Of a DNA stretch of 64,000 bases, positions 55,865 through 64,000 are shown one piece after another. The stretch is from Mytilinidion resinicola. Lineage: Eukaryota > Ascomycota > Dothideomycetes > Mytilinidiales > Mytilinidiaceae. The stretch is from positions 482,696 to 546,695 of the forward strand of contig NW_022985464.1 in the NCBI RefSeq assembly GCF_010093595.1, read 5' to 3'. Each line of letters begins with the position of its first letter. The stretch's first letter is position 1. The notes under the pieces are model-generated. The model was given only the letters and a program-made list of their open reading frames with translations, made no database searches and was not told the origin of the DNA. The translations under genes were made by a program, and so were the position numbers.

Positions 55865-57181
55865 ATGGGATCTTCAAGAGCTGTGCGGACCGATAAGTCG
55901 CATCTACCGTTCAAGACGGGCAACAAAACGAAACGTCACGAACTTCACGTCAAGCAGAAAAAAGCTAGGGACAGCCTCAAGCGGGATGAGAGGTTCCGGA
56001 GGAGAAGAGAGGAAGAGAAGAACCCACAGCTGAGAGAAGAACGTCTCGCGCGGAATGTGCCAATTACAATTGATCAGAAGCGGACGTGGGACCAAGTTGG
56101 AGGGGACGAAGAGGATGCATTGGGGCTTGCGGTCGACGTAGACCGAATAAAACGGCAGAAGACTGAGGTGCAGGAGAAGGAAGCTGATCAGGAAGACGAA
56201 GAAGATGAAGAGGAGGAGATTGAGGAGCGTGACAGTGACCTGGATAGTATGTTGGACGAGGACGAAGATAAGGAAGACTCTTCAGACGAGGACAACGACA
56301 AGGGCAAACGAAAGCGAAAGGAACGGGTTCTCCCTCGCCGCGCAATAAGCCCGACGAGCACCACAGGCACGAATATGGATCTCACCCCCGAGGGCTTAGT
56401 GGCGAAGTTTCCGACGCTGTTTGCTGCACAAGAAAGGGACCCAAAGGTTCTCGTCACGACGTCTATCAATAGCAACCTCCACTACGAGGCCGAATTGATA
56501 TGCAGCCTATTCCCTAATAGCAACTATATCAGACGTACAGCGCATTTCAACGCGCACAAATACTCAGTCCGGGAGATTGCCAAGTTCGCTGCGAATAGGG
56601 AATACACCACCTTGGTCATTCTCATGGAAGATCAAAAGAAACCCGAGGGGCTGGATATCGTACATCTCCCATCCGGCCCCATGTTCCACTTCACCATCTC
56701 AAACTGGGTGGAGGGTCGGAAATTACCCGGCCATGGTAACCCGACCAACCACTACCCAGAACTCATCCTCAACAACTTCCGGACGCCGCTCGGATTGTTG
56801 ACAGCGCATCTCTTCAAGACCATCTTCCCACCGCAGCCAGAAGTTCAGGGTAGGCAGGTTGTAACGCTTCACAATCAGCGCGACTACATCTTTGTTCGGA
56901 GACATCGATACGTATTTCGCGACAAGCGAGCCTCAGAAAAATCAATTCTCGACAAGGACGGCAAGCCAATGAAGGGGGCGGAGGAGATTAGGGCAGGGCT
57001 TCAAGAGTTGGGGCCAAGATTCACACTGGTCAGTATATTACTTGATCCCACGCCTTAGATCAGATTGACTAACATGCCATAGAAACTGAGGAGGGTAGAT
57101 AGGAACATTCAACGGGCGAGCGGCCAGGAATGGGAATGGAAGTCGAAGATGGAGAAGGTCCGCACGAGGTTCCAGCTTTAG
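55865..57181 (+). CDS. RPF1: Brix-domain ribosome production factor Rpf1
   Basis: Exons 55865-57028 and 57083-57181, 420 residues. The basic N-terminus is followed by an acidic block (residues about 95-150), then the Brix domain at about 190-390: KVLVTTSINSNLHYEAELIC, YTTLVILMEDQKKPEGLDIVHLPSGP, HNQRDYIFVRRHRYVF, GPRFTLKLRRVDRNI. The last exon gives the usual WEWKSKMEKVRTRFQL end. Acts in 27SB pre-rRNA processing for 60S subunits. Confidence 0.96.
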
Positions 57182-57775
57182 AGAGCTCTGGAAAGCCGAC
57201 AGTTGCTTCTAGTGTAGTTGACACGAGTTCCAGCAATGATGATACCCAAAGAGCCCCCTTGCATCTAAGTCGTGTGTAGTTCTCTTCTTTTGAAGCACCA
57301 TGTGAGCAGTATGGGCGCCCCGAAAGCCGTTACTCAACTCGTATCATGATTCTATGATTGACTGTTCTAAGCGTCCTGGACGCGCCTACGAAAGCATGCC
57401 TGGGTATAGCAAATGATTAAAACAGGAGAAAAACGACAATAGAAAAGGATCAAGCTAGATGCTTTGGAGCGTGCAATCCTAATATCCCGAATTTGTGTTT
57501 GGGATGGTTTTTCACGTCTATTGGATGACACTTGGAGTTGCGAACTGTGTCTGAAAAGTCCAAAGAACTTTTTGAGTAGCAGTCGTGCAACAGTGACCAT
57601 GTAAAGGCTGATGAAGTCAAAAGTCTTCACCGGTATTTTATCAATAATGATGCTTCCAATTGAAGTTTAGCGCATAGCTTAATGTGAAGTGTCAACGGCG
57701 ATCTAAAACATTTTCTTTCCCACTTCAAGGCCGAACCACACATCGAAACTGTCGCACTACTCATAGAGCAACAAA
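57182..57775. other. Intergenic
   Basis: About 590 bp between RPF1 and the HAD gene; nothing recognised. Confidence 0.5.
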
Positions 57776-58806
57776 ATGATTGCCCTCGTCGCTTTTGACC
57801 TCGACGGAACTCTTGCCGAGAGCAAGCAGCCCTTAAAAGACACGATGGGCGAGGCATTGGCTGATCTCCTGTCTGTCGCCAACGTCGCGGTGAGTAAGTA
57901 CGATCTCAGGATTCATAGTAAATCTCCTAGAGTCAATTTTTCCAGAGTGCCAATCATGTCTTATACAGCGCTCTCAATTGCAGTTTCCACATCCACGTAC
58001 CGTCAAAATAAGTACCTGATTCTTCTTTATTTCCAAACGCCAGGGGTGCCTTCAACATGATTCCAACAGCTCTTGGAGAAAATTAGCACTTGGGATTCTA
58101 GCTTCGAGTTTTTTTAGTTTTTTTTTGGCAAACCCGCATCTCTTTTGAACACTGCTAATGTCTACGGGTTCCTTAAGTCTCCGGAGGCGATTGGTCACAA
58201 TTCAGAAAGCAGGTCGCGAGCCGCCTGCCAGCACGAGCAGACCTATCGAAGCTGTGGCTAATGCCAACCACCGGAACCAAACTCTACACGCACAAGAATG
58301 CCGACTGGCAGGCGGTTTACGCTGAGCTGTTCAGCGACGATGAGAGAAAGAAGATCATTGCAGCGTTCGAGGCCTCGCTCGAGGCAACGGGCTTCAAACC
58401 AGAGCAGACCTGGGGCGAGCGCATCGAGGATCGGGGTAGCCAGATCACCTTTTCCGCCCTCGGTCAGGAAGCACCAGTCGCAGCTAAGGAGGTTTGGGAT
58501 CCTGATTTCGCTAAACGCAAGGTCATCCAGGCGGACTTGCACAAGCGACTGCCCGACCTGTCAATCAATATGGGCGGCGCGACGTCGATCGACATCACCC
58601 AGAAAGGCGTTGATAAGGGGTACGGCCTCAAGAAGCTGCGCGATGCGAGCGGTATCCCACTCGAGCGTATGATGTTCATTGGCGATGCCATATTTCCGGG
58701 CGGTAACGACTACCCTGCGAAGGAGCTTGGGCTGGAGACAGTGCATGTAAAGGATCCGGACGGGACGCTCGCCGCAATTGCCGCTATTGTTGCTTGCCTC
58801 AGGTAG
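57776..58806 (+). CDS. HAD-superfamily phosphatase of bacterial type (phosphomannomutase-like)
   Basis: Exons 57776-57893 and 58178-58806 join at GTAAGT...TTAAG to 248 residues. Motif I is FDLDGTLAES (Asp8, Asp10), motif II VISGGDWSQF, which is rebuilt exactly at the splice junction, then LMPTTGTKLYTHKN of the cap, and motif IV GDAIFPGGNDYP. The order, length and wording (FSALGQEAP, GGATSIDITQKGVDKGYGLKKL) match bacterial HAD-IIB proteins annotated as hydrolases or phosphomannomutase-like. The 284 nt intron is the longest supported one here. Substrate unknown; a sugar phosphate is likely. Bacterial ancestry is inference. Confidence 0.85.
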
Positions 58807-59613
58807 CGAAGACTGTATCTCAAATAACAGGAGAAACAGCGAGGACCGTGAAGAGCCTGGGCAGAAAGCGAAGTTGGACAGATGAACCGGGGAGGATAAG
58901 CATTTTGCTCCCAAGCAGTCAGCTCTAGGAGAAACGAGGACAGAAAAGGGAGATGGGGTTGTGACTGAAGTCAAGATTCGATATGCACTCAAATTCAGTA
59001 CTTTTGGCACCAAAATCATCCTCTTTTAGACGGTAATCTCCTGAAGCAAGTCTACACCACTTCTCGTCGCTTTGTTACGAACTCCAGAAGAACACGAGGC
59101 CGAAAATGAATGTATAGCATATGCATCATTTTCGAATCCAGTGATCTCTCCTCAAATCGATATTTCTTCCATTAATTTATGAATAAATAATGTCCATGCA
59201 ATATTCTTCAACTTTACAAGGCTTTCCAAAGCCCTAATACTCACCCAACGCATCATCTATCCCTACAACATCGCCCACCTGGCTACCACTCCCACTGCAA
59301 CCCTAAATACCTTCTTAAATCTAGGGCCGTCGCCGCACCCGTATGTATGTCGGATACCTGTGTGCTCATGAATGAAGTCATCAGTTGGCTGTCGGAGGAT
59401 TGGAAAAGTAGAAAGAGGAGATTAGAGGTGGATTCAAGCTAAAGTCACGTGATAAGACCCACTCTGGCTCCTGAGTGAAGGGATTATCTATCTGTATTCC
59501 ACCTATGGTTGATCATGTCAGGAATGTACATAAGAGTTGGAGAAAGGCCAAGTCTCTCGATCAACATGGCCCCTACGTACACGTGAACTCCGAGATGACA
59601 AAGCAGAGCCAAG
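58807..59613. other. Intergenic, gene-poor
   Basis: About 800 bp with no gene. AT-rich near 59140-59230. Confidence 0.45.
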
Positions 59614-59853
59614 ACGACCACGCTAGGCACGAAAAAAGTGGCACACTCACCAAGTACTCTGCCTGTGTACACCCGTTTACCACTGCATGAAGCGCTTCAA
59701 CAAGTTTCCACATAGCCCAAGGTAGAAAGCTTCTATCTTCTTTAGATTTCTGAAAATACATTGAAGCAACCCAAGCAGTGGCAGACAGGTGTCCACATGA
59801 GACGGCTTGTTCTAGAATTAGTGTGCCACCTTTTCCATGCCCCGCGTGACGAC
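59614..59853. mobile_element. MITE copy 2, 230 bp, 5 bp target duplication
   Basis: Element 59619-59848, CACGCTAGGCACGAAAAAAG at the left and ...CCATGCCCCGCGTG at the right, flanked by ACGAC at 59614-59618 and 59849-59853. It matches copy 1 along its whole length with scattered substitutions and small gaps. Confidence 0.88.
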
Positions 59854-61910
59854 CTCGACGTCTGACGTCTGACGGACGCACTCACTTTCCACTTGCTCTC
59901 TCCAGCATCAGCAAAAGACTTTGGAGGATTCTTCACGTCCTTAGTGACTCAAGCTACCCTACGGGAAAGATGGTGTCCCCGGGTCTCTGATCGCTGTCGT
60001 TCGATCATACACAGCTCACCGTAGTAGGGCTGTAATGACGCCGTTACACAAAAAGAAGTGCGGCTATTTTTACTGACTCCTAAAGTCCAAATTTCGTGGA
60101 TTCTCTTCCAAAGGCTACTAGGACGAAGACCAGGAGCGAATTCGGGAAAAGTATCCAAATCTACTCTCTTCTGGGAGTAGGGTTCCCGATGCGGCATTTT
60201 CATAGCTCAGATAGTACTCCAGACTGTGGGTCAATCTCATTGCTAATAGCAGTATTAGAACAGCCTCGATTTTATGGTTTCTTTTTCGAAACCCCGTGAC
60301 GTCCAACTTAAGGCGCCATCTCAGCCTCACTCACGGATACAGTCGTCCCCGAGATGAAGAGCTGGTGGGGAAACCTTAGCCACCGCGTCACTGCTGCATG
60401 CTCAATCTATTGCAACAACTCTGTGGTAATGGCTGCGTCGTCGTTCGCTGGGTTTCAAGCACGATATCATGGCGTGATGTGCTGGCATAAGTTATGGCGG
60501 CCCTCCGCATTCGCAATCATTGCTCTTTCAACCCTCTTCAGCTGTTTTGAGACCAGTCTTCTCCGTCCATCCAATCCGGCTTCGTTATTGTAAATCGTGC
60601 CATGCAAGGCAGTCTACACTTTTAACCCCCAGCCCAGTGGGTTTTTCGCCACCCCTTATCTATCGTCAGGATGACACTACATGCGGGATGATCAGCGGCC
60701 CGTCTAAGCTTAGGGATGGCCCGAAACCAAGGTTCTGAAGATCGATCCATTGTCGGCTGAAGCCCTACTCTGCTATATCACCGTTTTACTCGATCTGCAG
60801 GTCCTTCCATCAGATCGAGGGTGGTGGAAATGCCTCTGACATGGTCTAGACCTCACAGGGTCTCACCAACTGGGTTGGGCGGTAGATCAACACAATCTAT
60901 CCTGGTGCTTCGTGCTTTCGGTACACCTCCAGACGCCAGGGTCAGCACGCTAATCTTAACCTTAAGTACGAACCTTAAGGTTAAGTTCGATAGACTTTTC
61001 CCAGCCAATCAGGATACCGTAGTTTCAACTGAATCGTGTCGGTACCAAGCCATCCCCCACGCCACGTCATGCTCTATTTTATTTTGAACATCTGGATTGT
61101 CCTGCTGCCTTGTGTTGCATTATTCTCGCCATTTCTATGTACCTGTGAGCTAGCGCTAGCAGTCTCCGCACGCAACTCCCATGGGCTCCATTCTAAAAGC
61201 TACAGGGGTACAAATCCGAGCCTCGAATGTACCCTCTCCAAAATGCTTTCTTCGTCTTCAAAAGACTTGATCATGGACAATAGATTAGCTCTAAGCTTCC
61301 TTTGTAGGGCCAACAGCTGCACGCTGCCGCATTTTGCTGAAACCTTCTCGCAATAAGAAATTGGTCAGCTCATAGTTTTGATGAAGGCGGTGGCTTTTCA
61401 ATCTATTCACTAATGACAAGATCCGAAAATGTTGCAATCATTGCATAGTTTTCGTCAATCAACGGTACTTCCAGTTTCTTCTGGGCAAGATCTGCAACTT
61501 TTCAAACTCGCCGTTTTATTGCTTAGGCTCTAAGATCCGTGGCGGCACTGTAGTTTCAACACCTACGCACTCACCATCAGTTTCCATTATGTTGCAATTG
61601 TTGCATGATTATTGTCAATAAACCGCACACACACTCGTTCTTAGGCAAATTCTGAGAACCACCAATCTCCACGCTGGAAAAAGCTCTGAGATCTGAGGCT
61701 GCATAATGGCATCAAAACTGGGGCCGAAAAACTAGCAGCTGAGACTAGTATCTCTGCAAGACAGAAAATCTTGCTCTCTTTTGTCTTTCTGACCTCGGCG
61801 ACCTCGCTTCTCTACTTGCATGTAGTAGGGCGTATTGTGGAGTTCCCTTTGCGATGCTGAACATGTCTGATTATTGATATGACGATGCCTGTCTTGAGGA
61901 TAGGATCGGG
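59854..61910. other. 2 kb gene-poor region before the peroxygenase
   Basis: No open frame here looks coding. It holds a degenerate direct duplication (about 61425-61720, own entry) and an AACCTTAAG/CTTAAGGTT short palindrome near 60960-60985. It may contain old transposon remnants too decayed to name. Confidence 0.4.
61425..61720. repeat. Degenerate direct repeat, period about 165 bp
   Basis: Block starting AATGTTGCAATCATTGCAT (61427) recurs as TATGTTGCAATTGTTGCAT (61588); both are followed by TTGTCAAT-like, TCTGC/TCTGA and GCTCTAAGATC / GCTCTGAGATC segments. Copies are about 60-70 percent alike by eye. Confidence 0.4.
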
Positions 61911-61918
61911 TATAAAAG
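61911..61918 (+). promoter_or_regulatory. TATA box of the peroxygenase gene
   Basis: TATAAAAG lies 74 nt before the ATG at 61992, in a good position for the start of a short leader. Confidence 0.6.
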
Positions 61919-61991
61919 AATAGAATGCAGGCGTCAAGGAAACAGTCTCCATTCGCAGGTTCTCCCATCAAAGCATCATATCATCATCAAC

Positions 61992-63455
61992 ATGAAGCTT
62001 CTCCACCTTCTTCTTCTGGCGTCCACTGCCATCGCTGCCCCAGCTCCGGGCTGCCCCATGGCGCACCTTCACAAACGTGCACTGCCACTTTCTGCGAACG
62101 AGGGCAATTCTGGTCCTATTGACAGCCTTACTTTTGACGCTGGCGCACAGTTCGTTGACGTCCGCCCCGGTACCACCAACGAATTCAAGTCTCCAGGCCT
62201 GAACGATTTGGTTTGTTTTGCCCGTAAACAACCATTGAACTGTGCTGATTCACTCAAAGCGTGGGCCATGCCCAGGACTTAATGCTGCAGCAAACCATGG
62301 CTTTCTTCCCCGCACGGGAATCACTTCAGTTCAGACGAGTAAGTGAATATTGCATCTTAGTACTATTAGGTAGCTAATGCTCGGTAGCGGTCGATGGACT
62401 GAGTAAGGCGTACGGTTTCGGACCAGAGTTTGCAGCTGCTCTGAGTGCCATTGCAATTGCGTTGACTGGCGACCCTACAGGCCTAACTTGGTCGATCGGG
62501 GGACCCTACCCTCCGGCGCTACTGGGAGGTGTGATCACCAATCCGGAGGGAATATCTTACTCGCACAACGCGTACGAGAGTGACGCTTCCCCTACCAGGG
62601 TCAGTTGCGCCAACACCATGCTGAATGGGTGAGATATTGACTTAATGGCAGGACGACGCTTATCTCAACAACGGTGACGCGTATACCTTGGACCTGTCTA
62701 AATTCAAAGCGCTCTACAGCACGGCCAATGCCAACGGAGAGTTCACCCTTGACATCCTCCGCAACCACAACAAGCAAGTTCATGACTATTCCGTCCAGCA
62801 CAACCCGTACTTCTTCTCGGCGCCGTTCGCCGGTCTTGTTCCTCCGATCGCCCATCATTTCGTCGTCAACTTGATGTCGAACCACTCCGCCGCAAGGCCA
62901 AACGGGTTTCTCACAAAGGCAGTTCTGAAGTCGTTTTTCGCCATTTCAGGGCCAGACAACAATCTCGTCTACAACAAGGGCCAAGAACGCATTCCACTCA
63001 ACTGGTACCGTCGCCCGTTGACGAACCCCTATGACGCCGCTGCTGCAGCCGTAAGCCCTCCTGCTCCTTCCATATCGTCCATCACACTAAGACATCTGTA
63101 GGCCGACGTCGCCATCCTCGCAACAAAATACCCCGACATCGTCGAAGTCGGCGGCAACACCGGCACCGTCAACTCGTTCACCGGTGTAGACGTCGGTAAC
63201 ATTACGGGTGGTGTATACAACGCGAAAAGTCTCCTCGTGGGCAACAACGCAGCTTGCTTTGCTTTCCAAGCCGCACAGCAGGCTATTCCTGGTGTCTTGA
63301 GCGGACTCGTGGCCGGCATACTCACGCCAGTTCTGAACCTCGTCAACAACGCCATCAGCCCGGTCACGAGCTCGCTCAATTGCCCTGCTCTGCTCACCTT
63401 TGATCAGAGTAAGTTCAATCAGTACCCCGGGTACAAGTATCACCCGAAGATTTAG
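61992..63455 (+). CDS. Secreted heme-thiolate peroxidase (chloroperoxidase/unspecific peroxygenase family)
   Basis: Five exons, 61992-62210, 62260-62338, 62388-62599, 62652-63050 and 63102-63455, join in phase to 420 residues. A signal peptide (MKLLHLLLLASTAIAAPAPG) leads into a propeptide-like region. The heme-ligating Cys77 is in RGPCPGLNAAANHGFLPRTG, the family hallmark. The second motif, EGD or EHD in known enzymes, reads ESDASPTRDD (Glu163, Asp165). The end has RIPLNWYRRPL, also typical. Length puts it with the long (about 44 kDa) class. Such enzymes use peroxide to insert oxygen or halogenate organic compounds outside the cell. The PCP exon is short and its 5' splice site is GTTTGT. Confidence 0.93.
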
Positions 63456-64000
63456 ACATAGCGGATCCTTGGTTCCGTTGGCTGTCGGGCGTCGGTGAAG
63501 CGGGTTACGGCTTGTTGGACTCTCATTGAGGATTGGATATGGAGGAGTGGAAGTATATGGAAATTGTAAATCGAGGAAATAACGTGTTTCAGCTCTTTAA
63601 ATCCATGGAACTCCTCGCATTTGAATGAATCTTTGTTTTAACTGCGAATCCTGGATTAAAACCATGATTTACTGAACGTAAACATGTGCCGCTAAATATT
63701 TGCGCATTAGTCTCCGAGAAACCAGTAGTCAGCTCGAAGGCTATCGTAGCACGACAGGAGTTGTAAATGCAAAAGGAATTCAAAGAGCCTAAAGTGCACT
63801 CGTTTGAGGACGCCTAGCAGTGTTAGAGCTAGAATTTCCTCAAGTGACTGCAAGTCCGATGGCGTAAAGAACTCGAGGTCAGGTGCGCGAAGGACTGTGA
63901 CTATCACTCGGGTTGTAACAGCTACAACCTAGGATCAACAACTCATACGGTTCACGGTCACCTACGTACAGACTTGGAGTTGCTGGCATAGTAGCTGCCT
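63456..64000. other. Intergenic, window end
   Basis: About 545 bp; no gene recognised. Confidence 0.45.

Overview
This is a stretch of a filamentous ascomycete (Pezizomycotina) nuclear genome. Genes carry short introns (mostly 50-65 nt, GT...AG with CTAAC/CTGAC-like branch sites), the proteins are of ascomycete type (HET domain, Zn2Cys6 regulator, PurK-PurE fusion, heme-thiolate peroxygenase), and the repeats show C-to-T decay like that left by repeat-induced point mutation (RIP). The class is not resolved; Dothideomycetes or Leotiomycetes would both fit. Most gene models were rebuilt by joining open frames at splice sites and checking that the reading phase closes.

Left arm, about 1-15 kb, is accessory: a truncated, frameshifted aromatic FAD monooxygenase; a 680 bp inverted-repeat element; a DUF300/Ost-alpha-like membrane protein gene with problems in its frame; a secreted berberine-bridge-type FAD oxidase; a Zn2Cys6 transcription factor; and a TPR/ZZ region followed by a HET protein. 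Monooxygenase, oxidase and regulator look like part of a secondary-metabolite or catabolic cluster whose core enzyme would lie beyond base 1.

The middle, about 15-58 kb, is housekeeping and very compact: ADE2, PRP3, SOF1, SYF2, TAD2, a DUF4743-type Nudix protein, GCD7, SRP40, LCP5, RPC53, UFE1, ARO2, NOP4, RPC40, GAR1, RIO2, PAM16, GCD1, SED5, KRR1 and RPF1. Thirteen of these act in ribosome synthesis, RNA polymerase I/III, tRNA editing or eIF2B, and most genes are in head-to-head pairs with 150-580 bp between start codons. One dead Fot1/pogo-type transposon (44790-46643) sits between GAR1 and RIO2; its transposase frame is broken by five TAA codons, each explained by CAA to TAA.

Right arm, about 58-64 kb, is accessory again: a bacterial-looking HAD phosphatase, two copies (52137-52373 and 59619-59848) of a small CACGC...GCGTG inverted-repeat element with perfect 5 bp target duplications, a gene-poor stretch, and a secreted heme-thiolate peroxygenase with an altered catalytic motif. 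No rRNA, tRNA or CRISPR was found.
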